Assembly: GCF_039536245.1 (NCBI RefSeq)
Contig: NZ_BAAAYN010000023.1
Coordinates: 192,875-256,874 of the forward strand
Length of the DNA stretch: 64,000 nucleotides
Reading direction: 5' to 3'
Source of the DNA: Cryptosporangium minutisporangium
Lineage (GTDB): Bacteria > Actinomycetota > Actinomycetes > Mycobacteriales > Cryptosporangiaceae
Made by a program: the position numbers and the translations under genes. Positions 53,145 through 61,916 of the stretch are shown here, in pieces. The notes below the pieces were generated by a model, which saw only the letters and a list, made by a program, of their open reading frames with translations, searched no databases and had not been told where the DNA came from. Position 1 is the first letter of the stretch; every line of letters starts with the position of its first letter.

Positions 53145-53577
53145 GCTCTCGGCGGCGGATACCCGATCCGCGTCAGCGGGATACGGACGTGCGGGTCGAG
53201 CCTTGCGCCGCGAAAGCCTGTCGATCGCCTGCGCGACGAGCCGTTCGTCTGCCTGCCCGGCCGTAGCGGTATGCGCGGGCTACTGGATTCCGCGCCTGCC
53301 GCCGCAGGCTTCCAGCCGCACATCCGTCTGGAGGCCCACAGTCCCACCAGCATCCGGGGACTGGTCAGCGCCGGACTCGGTGTCGCGCTGCTCGCGCGTT
53401 CCACTACCGAGAGCCCCGGGCCGCCGATCGCCGTCTACCGCACTCCCGCACTCCCGCCCCATCCGCCCATCGGCCTGATCCACCACCGAGACCACCGGCT
53501 CCCCCGCCGCGCAAGCCTGCCGACGGCTCCTGGCAGACCGTTCGACCATCACCCGGACGTCGACAGCTGACGACTGA
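53145..53577 (+). pseudogene. LysR substrate-binding-domain remnant
   Basis: A rightward frame holds the end of a LysR regulator: LRDEPFVCLPGRSGMRGLLD, HSPTSIRGLVSAGLGVALLA, RSTTESPGPPIAVY and PPIGLIHHRDHRLP, which are the late strands of the LysR ligand domain. The HTH half is missing. A frame change near 53505 then gives AAQACRRLLADRST-type sequence with a stop at 53575-53577. The combination of lost N-terminus and frameshift means it is not functional. Confidence 0.7.
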
Positions 53578-53741
53578 CCACCATTGGACGCGCTCGCCGA
53601 AATTGTTCCCTCGGGCGGTGTCGGATCCGAGCGAGTCGTTCGTGGAGGTGTCAGAGGCGGCTGGCGGCATCGCCCGAACAGCGAGGTCTGCGATGCCCGG
53701 AGCCGCACCCGGCCAGTACTACGAACACTAAGGAACTCGAC

Positions 53742-54320
53742 ATGACCGCGATCTACACCTGGGACGTCTTCTCCACCCTCGACGGCTACGGCACCTACAC
53801 CGAAGGTGCCGACTGGGGCGGCTACTGGAGCAAGCAGGGCCCCGAGCTGCTCGAGCACCGCGCCGCCCTCTTCGACACCGAGCAGCGGATGGTCTTCGGC
53901 GCCACGACCTTCCGAGAGACCGCCCAGATCATGTCCTCCGGCATCGATCCCAACACGCTCGACGAGTGGAACGTCCGGACCATGCACACGCCAGCGACGG
54001 TGCTCTCCTCCACCTTGCAGGACACCCTCGGCTGGCCGAACGCCACCATCGTCAGCGGTGACGCGGTGGAGATCGTCACGCAGCTCAAGCAGGAGTCGGA
54101 CGTGCCGCTGCGCTCGCAGGCCAGCTTGAGCCTGAACCGGGCACTGATGGCCGCCGGCCTGGTCGACCGTCTACAGGTCACGATCTTCCCGGTCATCTCC
54201 GGACGGACCGGAGCCAGCCCGATCCTCGGAGGCGCGGGCGACTTCGACCTCGAACTACTGGAGAGCCGGACGCTCGACGGCCACACCCAGGAACTCGTCT
54301 ACCGCCCCACCCCGCGCTGA
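53742..54320 (+). CDS. RibD C-terminal/DHFR-like reductase family protein
   Basis: A 192-residue dihydrofolate-reductase-fold protein. It opens with IYTWDVFSTLDGYGTYTEGA, then RMVFGATTFRETAQIM, an ATIVSGDAVEIVTQLKQESD strand-helix, and SLNRALMAAGLVDRLQVTIF before PVISGRTGASPILG. These are the NADPH-binding positions of RibD_C proteins in actinomycetes. Length is typical. Riboflavin genes are absent, so the substrate is unknown. Confidence 0.88.
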   Translation: MTAIYTWDVFSTLDGYGTYTEGADWGGYWSKQGPELLEHRAALFDTEQRMVFGATTFRETAQIMSSGIDPNTLDEWNVRTMHTPATVLSSTLQDTLGWPNATIVSGDAVEIVTQLKQESDVPLRSQASLSLNRALMAAGLVDRLQVTIFPVISGRTGASPILGGAGDFDLELLESRTLDGHTQELVYRPTPR

Positions 54321-54493
54321 CGCCGCTCTCCACGACGCCAGGCACGTTCTGCCGGGCAGCGGGCCGGTCGCCGCCGCTGCCCGGCTAGTGGCGCCGGGCC
54401 GCTCGCGCGGGTGAAGGCACTGTCATGCCGCCCACGCGGGTCGCGGCGCTGCTAGGTTGCGCTGGTGCACTCGAGGGGTTGGAGCGCGCCACG

Positions 54494-54985
54494 ATGAAGT
54501 ACACCGTCTCGATCGAGATCGCCCTGCCGCGGGAGAGAGTGGCGCAGCTGCTGGCAGATCCAGCACATCTGCCGAAGTGGCTGCGGGGCTTGGTGCTGCA
54601 CGAGCCGATCAGCGGCGCGCACGGACAGCTCGGCACCACGTCGCGAGTGGTGTTTCAGACGGGCAAGCAGAAGATGGAGTGCATCGAGACGATCACCCGC
54701 CGGGAACCGGTGGACCTGCACGGGATTCCACGGGAGACCGTCGTTCGATTCGACCGCGAGATCGTCGGCGAGGGCATGTGGAGCGCCGTGCGCGACCGGC
54801 TGACCGAAGCCGGTCCGGAGACGACGCTCTGGCAGAGCGAGAACGAGTACCGGTTCAGCGGTGTGATGATGCGGCTGGTGGGGCTGTTGATGCCCGGCGC
54901 CTTTCGCAAGCAGTCGCGGCAGCACCTGCAGGACTTCAAAGCATTCGCCGAGCAGGGACAAGACGTCCGCGACGCAAAGGCCTGA
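54494..54985 (+). CDS. SRPBCC family protein
   Basis: A 163-residue ligand-binding protein of the polyketide-cyclase/START fold. It opens MKYTVSIEIALPRERVAQLL, continues ADPAHLPKWLRGLVLHEPIS, has GTTSRVVFQTGKQKMECIET, and ends in the long helix LMPGAFRKQSRQHLQDFKAF. The ATG at 54494 starts the conserved first strand, although GGAG is about 11 bases away; a longer frame to 54425 lacks conserved residues. Function unknown. Confidence 0.82.
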   Translation: MKYTVSIEIALPRERVAQLLADPAHLPKWLRGLVLHEPISGAHGQLGTTSRVVFQTGKQKMECIETITRREPVDLHGIPRETVVRFDREIVGEGMWSAVRDRLTEAGPETTLWQSENEYRFSGVMMRLVGLLMPGAFRKQSRQHLQDFKAFAEQGQDVRDAKA

Positions 54986-55024
54986 TCAGCGGTCTTCCGA
55001 GCGTCCAACCTCCGCCAGCGGGGG

Positions 55025-56368
55025 TCAGCGGAGCGCGGCGCGAAGGGCCTGGCGTAGTGCGGCGGCCGTGGTGATACCCGGCTCGGGATCCTCGCGAAGT
55101 GCCTCGTCGATCACGTCCGCCACGGCCGCCGGGATACCGGGGTCGCGGTCGCGGATGGGTACCGCCGCGTCTTGCAGGACGACCAGCCACGGGTCGCGGC
55201 CGGGCGGGAAGTCCCGCGGGTAGTCGCCGGTGAGAGCGTGGTACAGACAGGCCGCGAGGGCCCAGACGTCGACGACCGGTCGGGCGTCGCGGAAGTTGAT
55301 CATCTGTTGGCGAGGCAGGTACACGGGTTTGCCGGCGAAGCTGCCGGTGCGCGTCAGTCCGGAGAGGCCGGCCTGGTCGAACGCTTTGGCGAGGCCGAAG
55401 TCGGCGACCTTCGCGACCAGACCGCCACCGGTGCGGGTGAGAAGAATGTTCTGTGGACTGAGGTCGCGGTGCACGACGCCCTCGGCGTGGGCGTGTTCGA
55501 GGCCTTCGAGGGCCTGCAGAGCCAGTCCGACGGCGTCCGGGACAGGCAGCGTGCCGCCGGCCCGGGCGAGGAGGCGATCGAGGCTCCCGCCGTCGCAGAA
55601 TTCGAGCGTGAAGTAGAAGCCGCCCTCGGCGGTACCGGCCTCGTACAGCGCGGCGATGTGGGGATGGCGGAGCCTGCGGGTGATCTCTACCTCGCGGAGG
55701 AACCGGCGGCGAGTCTCCTCGTCGGCGGCGACCGCGGGCAGCATCACCTTCAGCGCGATGGGGCTGCCCCCGTCGCGCCGGGCGAGATAGACCGCGCCGT
55801 TGCCACCCCGGCCGAGTTCGTCCAGCAGTTCGTAACCGGCGATCGGCGCCAGGTGGCCGTCGCGGTGGGCCAACCGGAGGATGCGTTCGAGGACGACGCG
55901 CGGATCCGGGCGGGCACCCGCGTCGTCCGGCGTGGCAGCCACACCGGGTCCGGCGGCGCCGTGCTGGTCGTCCGGTTCGGGGGAGTCCATGCGCAGCGTG
56001 GGTTTCGGGCGGATCGTCACCCGGAACACGGTGTCTCCGAGTTGGATCTCGTCACCGTCGGCGAGGTCGTGCTCGGGAAAATCTTCCGCCGCGGCCTCTT
56101 CCGGGGTCTGCCCGCTCTTGCGACGACCGATCCGGCGGCCGTTGAGGTAGGTGCCGTTGAGGCTGCCGAAGTCGCGGATCCGGGCGTGTGGTGGGTTGAG
56201 GTCGAGCAGGCAGTGGTGGCGGGAGATCGTGCGGTGGTGCTCGTCGTTGGGGATCTGCGGCGAGCAGACCGGCGCTCGCCCGATCAGGCAGGTCGTGCGT
56301 TCGTCGAACACGTAGGTGTCGGGCCGCAGCCGGCCACGGACCACCCGCAGGGTGACGCTGGCGGTCAT
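55025..56368 (-). CDS. FHA-domain serine/threonine protein kinase
   Basis: A 447-residue cytosolic kinase. An N-terminal FHA domain (residues 20-115) shows CLIGRAPVCSPQIPNDEHHR and TISRHHCLLDL, then RIRDFGSLNGTYLNGRRIG. The kinase domain (about 180-440) has the G-loop ELGRGGNGAVYLAR, Lys in PIALKVMLP, HRDLSPQNILL, and VADFGLAKAF. No membrane helix is present. ATG 56368 overlaps the stop of the WD40 kinase gene, so the two are coupled. FHA domains bind phosphothreonine, so the first kinase could recruit this one (inference). Confidence 0.92.
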   Translation of the reverse strand: MTASVTLRVVRGRLRPDTYVFDERTTCLIGRAPVCSPQIPNDEHHRTISRHHCLLDLNPPHARIRDFGSLNGTYLNGRRIGRRKSGQTPEEAAAEDFPEHDLADGDEIQLGDTVFRVTIRPKPTLRMDSPEPDDQHGAAGPGVAATPDDAGARPDPRVVLERILRLAHRDGHLAPIAGYELLDELGRGGNGAVYLARRDGGSPIALKVMLPAVAADEETRRRFLREVEITRRLRHPHIAALYEAGTAEGGFYFTLEFCDGGSLDRLLARAGGTLPVPDAVGLALQALEGLEHAHAEGVVHRDLSPQNILLTRTGGGLVAKVADFGLAKAFDQAGLSGLTRTGSFAGKPVYLPRQQMINFRDARPVVDVWALAACLYHALTGDYPRDFPPGRDPWLVVLQDAAVPIRDRDPGIPAAVADVIDEALREDPEPGITTAAALRQALRAALR

Positions 56369-59300
56369 CGCGTCATCGATCCGTTCGCGTCATCGGGATC
56401 CAGCTCCCAGTCGAGCTCCCAGCGCCGCAGCGCGTCGTCCGTATCGCCGACCGACACGGCGTACCGGCCGTCGCTACCGAGGTGCACCGAACGGACCCCG
56501 CGCCCGTGTCCGGCTAGCGTCTGCAGCCATTGCCCGCTGCGCAGGTCCAGCACCCGCACGAGGCCGTCGGCGCCGCCGACGACGGCGAACCGGCCGTCGG
56601 TCCCGATCGACAACGGAATGACCTCGTCGCCGTAGCGGGAGCCCGCACCGACCTGGATCGCATGCTGAAGCCTGCCGTCGGTGTCCCAGATCCGCACCGA
56701 GTTGTCGGAGGTCGCGGTGACCAACCGGGCGCCGTCGGGGGTGAGCTGGGCGTCGACCAGGGCGGCCGGAGCGGCCATGCTTCCGCCCATCCACTGCCCG
56801 TGCAACTCGGGCTGGGCGCCAACGGTTCGGTGCGCCTCCAGATCCCACCAGAGCAGAGCCGGGTCGTTCCCGCCGGAGAGCAGCGTGCGCCCGTCGGGAG
56901 ACAGGCAGAGGGCCGCCAGCGACCGTTCGTGACCGCGATAGGCCACCGTCCAGGTCTCGTCGGCGATGCCCCAGCCGCGGACCCAGCCGTCGTCCGCGCC
57001 GGCGAAGAATCGGCGTCCGTCCGGGCTGAAACAGACGGTCCTGACCCAGCAGCGATCCGACGAGTCGGGCACGCGCTTCGGGTCGCCGGCCGGCTCGGTG
57101 CGCAGGCACTGCTCGGTCGCCAGGTCCCAGTACCGCACCAGGCCGTCCGAGCCCCCGGTCAGCGCGCGCTGCCCGTCCGGGCTCACCGCCAGGCAGTTGA
57201 CCATCTCGGTGGTCAGTTGCCGGACGTCGGTGCTGTTCTCGAAGTCCCGTACTTGCAGACCGTCCCAGCCGCCGCACACCGCGGTGTGCCCATCGGGCAG
57301 GAGCCGCACCTGCTTGATCGAGCCGGCCGAGGTGGGCACGGTGCCGGCTGCCCAGGCCCCGCGCAGGCCGGTGCGGGTCAGGTGACCGGCGAGCCCGTGC
57401 CAGGCGGACAGGGCCCGCTCGTCGCGCTCGTGCCCTGGCACCTTCCGCGCCTGGGTGATCAGCGCGTGCGCGCGGCGCAGATCGCGGCGGTTCGTCGCCT
57501 CCCGCGCCTGGTCGAGCAGCTGGTCGACGTGGCTTCGCCGGTCGGCGAGCTTCCGCGACGAACCCGGGCGGCACAGCTGGTACGGCGCCGGGGAGGCGTC
57601 GAACCGCGGAGCCGGCGCGGCTTCCACGACTCCCCACGCGGTGCCGGTCACGACCGTGCTGCCGTCGCCGCTGAGCGCCACCGCGCCCACGTGACCGTGC
57701 GGAGTGTGGTCCGTGCGCAGGCACCGGAACGACGTGAGGTCCCACCAGCGCAGTACGTCGTCGCGGTGGCCACTGACGCCGACCGTGCCGTCCGGCGTCA
57801 TGGCGAGGGCGGACACCGCGGCGGCCACCTGTTGGGTGCGGAGCGGCGTGCTCCCCGCCGACGCGGCGCCGGACGCCGGTTCACCCGACGACCACCACGA
57901 CAGGCGCCCGTCCCCGACGCCGGTGGCAAGGACGCGAGCGGCGTCCGCCGGGATCACCGCCGGAACGCGGGCCTGCGTCAGGTCGAGAACACGACGACCG
58001 GTCGGGAGATGCCACAGCGCCACGCCGCCGTGCTGGAGCCCGGCCAGGAGCGTCTGGCCGTCGGCCGAGAACTGCAAGGAGGTCACCTCGTCGCGATCCG
58101 GGAGGCCCGCGTGCCCGGACCTCCGGAACGCTTCCGACCACTGCTCCGGCAGCCGGACGACCACCTCCCGCACGGAACGCTGCGGTGCGGACGTCTCCCA
58201 CCAGTAGAGGGTGCCGTCGCGGCCCGCGCTGGCGGCCAAACGCCCGTCGGACGACAGGCACGCGGCCGTGACCCTCTGCGGGTGGACCCGGTGGTCGACC
58301 AGGCGGTCGGCTGAAAGGTCCCAGGTGAAGAGGTTGCCGTCCTGATCGCCGCTCAACGCCAGCGCACCGTCGCCGCTCAAGCTCACCGCGTCCACGCCCG
58401 AGCGGTGGACGTCCCGGCCATCGGAGAGCACCCGAACGCGATGCCCCACGGTGTCGCAGAGCACCAGCAACCCGAACACGGCCCCGACGAGCACCAGCCG
58501 TCCGTCGTGGGTCACGCTCAGCGCGCGCACCTCCGCCCCCAGATCGTCCGAGAGATTCAGCGTGACCGTGAACGGCGTCCGGCCGGCCGCGCGGTCGAGG
58601 GCGGTCGTGGTGGCGGAGGCCAGGGCGACCAGCGTCGGCGCGTCGGGATCGGCGTCCAACGCGGGCTGCAGGGCCTTCTCGGCCGCCGCGGGATCGCTCC
58701 GTTCGAGGTGGACGTGCGCGAGCAACGCCGGAACCCTGGCGCCGGTGGACGGGCTGGCGGCGGCCCGGCCCAGCCGGTTGAGCAGTTCGTCGTCGCCGAG
58801 CGTCCCCGCCCGCCAGCCCAGGAGTCCCTGGTTGTAGGTGGCCTCCGGGTGTTGCGGGTCGATTCGCAATGCGTGTGCGAGTGCCTCGTCCGCCTGATCG
58901 GGTCGGTCGAGGTCGAGTAAGGACAGCGCGCGGTTGTTCAGGTCGTCGGCGCGCAACTGCGCCGGGCTCGGGCTCCGGCGGGGATACTCGCTCCCCGTCT
59001 CCTGCTCGTACGCGCTCACGAGTCCCGCCGCGACCTCGGTCAGCGACGACTGGCGGTCCGCCGGGTCGGTGCGCAGGCACGGCTCGAGCAGATCAGCCAC
59101 CGAGGCAGGCATCACAGGCAGGCCAGGCCTCGGTGCGCCGCGCTGCCGGTAGTCCGCCAGCGCCGCACCGGCAACCGGGCCGACGGCCCAGGACACACCG
59201 CCGGTGAACATCTCCAGCACGGTGGCGGCGAAACTCCAGACGTCCGAGCGTTGATCCAGCGGCTGGCCGCCGGCCTGCTCGGGCGAGGCGTAGGCGGGGG

Positions 59301-59910
59301 TCATGCCTGCCGAGGTGACCAGCGGCGAGCGTGCGCGCGCTGAGTCCGACGCGGACTCCGCGGTGCCCAGCTGACGCGCCCGCGCGAGCCCGAAGTCGGT
59401 GACCCGGGCCGTGCCCTCCTCGTCGAGCAGCACGTTGCCGGGTTTGACGTCCTGGTGCACCACGCCCTGGTCGTGTGTGTACGCCAGGCCCCAGGCCACC
59501 TGGATCGCGAGGTCGAGGATCCGGCCGAGCGCCTGCTGCGGCGTGCCGCGGTAGAGCAACTCGCCGGCGATCCAGTCGCGGAGGCTCCCACCGGCGACGT
59601 ACTCGGCGAAGACCCGAGGGACCCCGTCGATCGTGCGCACGTAGTGACAGGTGCACACGTGCGGGTGGACGCCGAGGTCCACCCAGATGTTCGCCTCCTG
59701 GACGAACCGGTCCCGATCGGCGTCGCTGCGGAACAGCTGCGGCCGGGGAGTCTTGACCGCCAGGTCGACGCCCCACGCCAGGTGTCCGACCCGGTACACC
59801 AGGCCCATACCGCCCTCGCCGTGTATTGCGAGCACCCGATACAGGCCCTGCACGACGTCACCGACTCGCCAGTCCCCCGTCACGAAAGCGAGGCTAGCGG
59901 CGCGATCCAC
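56365..59910 (-). CDS. Serine/threonine protein kinase with TPR and WD40 repeats
   Basis: An 1181-residue cytosolic kinase-scaffold. The kinase domain (about residues 15-290) has AIHGEGGMGLVYRV, Lys in VDLAVKTPRPQ, VVHQDVKPGNVLLDEEGT and TDFGLARARQL. The catalytic loop reads HQD in place of HRD, so it is a non-RD kinase. A TPR-like part follows (NNRALSLLDLDRPDQADEAL, then AHALRIDPQHPEATYNQGLL). From about 450 on, WD40-type blades repeat with HGRLVLVGAVFGLL-, GQRALTGGSDGLVRYWDLAT- and GARLVTATSDNSVRIWDTDG-like ends. GTG 59910 is the start. It precedes the FHA kinase by ATGA. Confidence 0.92.
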   Translation of the reverse strand: MDRAASLAFVTGDWRVGDVVQGLYRVLAIHGEGGMGLVYRVGHLAWGVDLAVKTPRPQLFRSDADRDRFVQEANIWVDLGVHPHVCTCHYVRTIDGVPRVFAEYVAGGSLRDWIAGELLYRGTPQQALGRILDLAIQVAWGLAYTHDQGVVHQDVKPGNVLLDEEGTARVTDFGLARARQLGTAESASDSARARSPLVTSAGMTPAYASPEQAGGQPLDQRSDVWSFAATVLEMFTGGVSWAVGPVAGAALADYRQRGAPRPGLPVMPASVADLLEPCLRTDPADRQSSLTEVAAGLVSAYEQETGSEYPRRSPSPAQLRADDLNNRALSLLDLDRPDQADEALAHALRIDPQHPEATYNQGLLGWRAGTLGDDELLNRLGRAAASPSTGARVPALLAHVHLERSDPAAAEKALQPALDADPDAPTLVALASATTTALDRAAGRTPFTVTLNLSDDLGAEVRALSVTHDGRLVLVGAVFGLLVLCDTVGHRVRVLSDGRDVHRSGVDAVSLSGDGALALSGDQDGNLFTWDLSADRLVDHRVHPQRVTAACLSSDGRLAASAGRDGTLYWWETSAPQRSVREVVVRLPEQWSEAFRRSGHAGLPDRDEVTSLQFSADGQTLLAGLQHGGVALWHLPTGRRVLDLTQARVPAVIPADAARVLATGVGDGRLSWWSSGEPASGAASAGSTPLRTQQVAAAVSALAMTPDGTVGVSGHRDDVLRWWDLTSFRCLRTDHTPHGHVGAVALSGDGSTVVTGTAWGVVEAAPAPRFDASPAPYQLCRPGSSRKLADRRSHVDQLLDQAREATNRRDLRRAHALITQARKVPGHERDERALSAWHGLAGHLTRTGLRGAWAAGTVPTSAGSIKQVRLLPDGHTAVCGGWDGLQVRDFENSTDVRQLTTEMVNCLAVSPDGQRALTGGSDGLVRYWDLATEQCLRTEPAGDPKRVPDSSDRCWVRTVCFSPDGRRFFAGADDGWVRGWGIADETWTVAYRGHERSLAALCLSPDGRTLLSGGNDPALLWWDLEAHRTVGAQPELHGQWMGGSMAAPAALVDAQLTPDGARLVTATSDNSVRIWDTDGRLQHAIQVGAGSRYGDEVIPLSIGTDGRFAVVGGADGLVRVLDLRSGQWLQTLAGHGRGVRSVHLGSDGRYAVSVGDTDDALRRWELDWELDPDDANGSMTR

Positions 59911-59956
59911 ATTCGCGTTCGCGGTTCTCTTTGTTCCCCGACGCTACCCTCCTCGC

Positions 59957-60463
59957 ATGCCGCCCTCACCAGCAGCTTCTGACGGTACGAGCCTGGTCAC
60001 CGAGGCAGTACTGAGCATCGATCCGGACTTATTGCGCCACTCTTTCCTCCTCGCTGGCCAGCCGGGGTATTACTACGTGCGTATCTTCCGGAAGAGCGCC
60101 GAGGCTCAGCCCGTGATCGTGCTGGCCGATACCGGAAACATCCCGGAGGCGTCGGTCGTCAACCAAATCGACGTCGTTGCCTGGGTTACCGCTCGCACGC
60201 TGCTCGACCAGCCTGACACGACGATGGAGCAGCTCGGCTCGGTCGGGCGCTGGATCACGATCAGCCCGCCGATCGGGTCGATCGGCGCAGTCACCAACGA
60301 GGTGCTGTTCGACGGTGGGCGACCTCGGCCGCGTTACCTGTCGTCGCATGCCGAGATCGAGGACGTGGTCGGGGACACGGTTCGTCCGCTCGCTCCGGGA
60401 GACTTCGCGGTGGAGAGCCTGGATGCGCGGGGCGTGCGCGTCGCCCGCGTCGGTCGTGCGTGA
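59957..60463 (+). CDS. Hypothetical protein divergent from the kinase operon
   Basis: A 168-residue soluble protein that I do not recognise. It has a mixed alpha/beta pattern with LLRHSFLLAGQPGYYYVRIF, RKSAEAQPVIVLADTGNIPE and a C-terminal APGDFAVESLDARGVRVARV. ATG 59957 is 47 bp from the kinase start on the other strand, so the two probably share a promoter region. A hairpin lies over the stop. It may be a cognate partner of the kinases, but nothing in the sequence shows this. Confidence 0.7.
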   Translation: MPPSPAASDGTSLVTEAVLSIDPDLLRHSFLLAGQPGYYYVRIFRKSAEAQPVIVLADTGNIPEASVVNQIDVVAWVTARTLLDQPDTTMEQLGSVGRWITISPPIGSIGAVTNEVLFDGGRPRPRYLSSHAEIEDVVGDTVRPLAPGDFAVESLDARGVRVARVGRA

Positions 60464-60499
60464 AGACGTACCCCGGCTACAGCCCCGGTAGGTCTTCAC
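60460..60499. terminator. Hairpin overlapping the stop of the hypothetical gene
   Basis: GTGAAGAC (60460-60467) pairs with GTCTTCAC (60492-60499), and inner bases (tacc/ggta) extend the stem with one mismatch around a GC-rich loop. It lies at the end of the rightward gene and faces the SMP-30 gene end, so it probably stops transcription. Confidence 0.6.
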
Positions 60500-60824
60500 G
60501 CAAGGTCAGGGTGGCGGCCACGAGTGATGACGGTGGCAGGACCTCGTGGATGCACCCGGTACCGGTAGAGGCCGCACTGGAACTGTCGGAGGCTTTCCCT
60601 ATGGTGGCGCCGTGCGGTCAGTGACGGGGCACCCAGCACTGGAATGCGGCAGCCTCCCTGGTTCTGTCCGGGGGCGGGCGGCGCGCGCAGACGCGCCGGC
60701 CTAACCGACGACCAGGCTTCGTTGAGGGCCAGAGGGAACGTCCGCCAGCGCTGACCGCACTCCTTCCGTAAGGCGGCGCGAGCCGCAGCCGCACCTCGGT
60801 GGCTGCGACCGCGCCGCCGGGACG
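60500..60824. other. Intergenic stretch without a gene
   Basis: These 325 bases lie between two convergent genes. Leftward frames through it are Arg-rich and continue shadows of the SMP-30 gene. One phrase, RKECGQRWRTFPLAL, looks protein-like but has no context, so I do not call a gene. Confidence 0.5.
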
Positions 60825-61724
60825 CTACGGACGACCGCTGTGCGGGACGTCGACACCGACGGCGAGGAGCACCGCCTCCCGGGTGGGGGCACGGAGGTGT
60901 TCGTAGAAGTCCGGGGCCGCGCACATCAGCAGCGTCCGTCCGTCGTCGCCGCCGAGCGCGCAGGCATAAACGCCGAGTCCGTCCGGAGCGCGGATCTCGT
61001 CGACCACCGCGCCGCCGGGCGCGACCCGAACCACTCGGCCGCCCACCGCGTCCGCGGCCCAGATGTGACCCTCCGCGTCGAGCGAGCACCCGTCCGGGGC
61101 CACGGCCAGCTGCGGGATGACCTCCTCGGTCGTCGTTCCGGTCGGGATCGCGCCGAACTCCGCCCAGATGCGCCGGTTGGTGAGCGACCCGTCGGGTGAG
61201 ATGTCGAACGCGGTGTACCGATTGCCGAGCGTCTCGCCGACGATGAGTGTCGTGCCGTCTGGCGTGATCACCGAGCCGTTGGGGAAGTGCAGGCCGTCGG
61301 CGACGATCGTGACCGTCCCGTCCGGGTCGACCCGCTTGAGGCTCGTCGTCGCGGGCGCGGCGCCGGCCATGATGTCGAACCCGAAATCACCGACGTAGAT
61401 GCGCCCGACGGCGTCGATCACGAGGTCGTTGAGGTGACCGCCGCAGTGTTCGGTCAGGTCGGCCAGCGGCGTGAGGCCGTCGCCGGCGAACCGGAGGAGC
61501 CGGTGGTCCTTCATCGAGCTGATCACGAGCGCACCGTCCGGCAGCCAACCGAGGCCGGAGGGCTGCTGCTCGACCTCGACGATGACCGTCTCCCGGCCGT
61601 CCGGGGTGATCGTGCTGACCGTGTGCCGATAGAAGTCCGAGACCCACCAGTTGCCGTCCCGCCACCGGGGTCCCTCGAAGTACGCGCCGCCGCTGAAGAA
61701 CGTCCGAACGTCTCTGTTCGCCAT
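60825..61724 (-). CDS. SMP-30/gluconolactonase-family protein
   Basis: A 299-residue six-bladed beta-propeller hydrolase that opens sugar or related lactones. The divalent-metal sites fit: Glu in GGAYFEGPRWRDG (near residue 17), Asn in LHFPNGSVITPDGT, and Asp in WAADAVGGRVVRVAPGG, with LNDLVIDAVGRIYVGDFGFD as blade two. ATG 61724 begins the conserved TFFSGGAYFEGP part; the longer frame to 61967 overlaps the metallopeptidase gene region. The substrate is unknown, as for most actinobacterial members. Confidence 0.9.
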   Translation of the reverse strand: MANRDVRTFFSGGAYFEGPRWRDGNWWVSDFYRHTVSTITPDGRETVIVEVEQQPSGLGWLPDGALVISSMKDHRLLRFAGDGLTPLADLTEHCGGHLNDLVIDAVGRIYVGDFGFDIMAGAAPATTSLKRVDPDGTVTIVADGLHFPNGSVITPDGTTLIVGETLGNRYTAFDISPDGSLTNRRIWAEFGAIPTGTTTEEVIPQLAVAPDGCSLDAEGHIWAADAVGGRVVRVAPGGAVVDEIRAPDGLGVYACALGGDDGRTLLMCAAPDFYEHLRAPTREAVLLAVGVDVPHSGRP

Positions 61725-61916
61725 GAAGCGCAACCTAGCCGATGGGTTGTTTTCGACCGGTGTCTGCTGAGGTCGCTTGACCCGGGATAGGGCCGGAGGT
61801 CGAAAAGAGTTCATTGACGCGGCGCACGTCGCCGGCCCTGTGCAAGCATGAAGTAGATGCTCCATACGCGCTGAACGCCTGAATGACCGCGGCAAGCGAC
61901 GGCAAAGGGGCCGACC

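Noticed and set aside
56530-58314. A long rightward frame opposite the WD40 kinase
   Set aside because: It mirrors the WD40 repeats on the other strand and has no start signal or domain.
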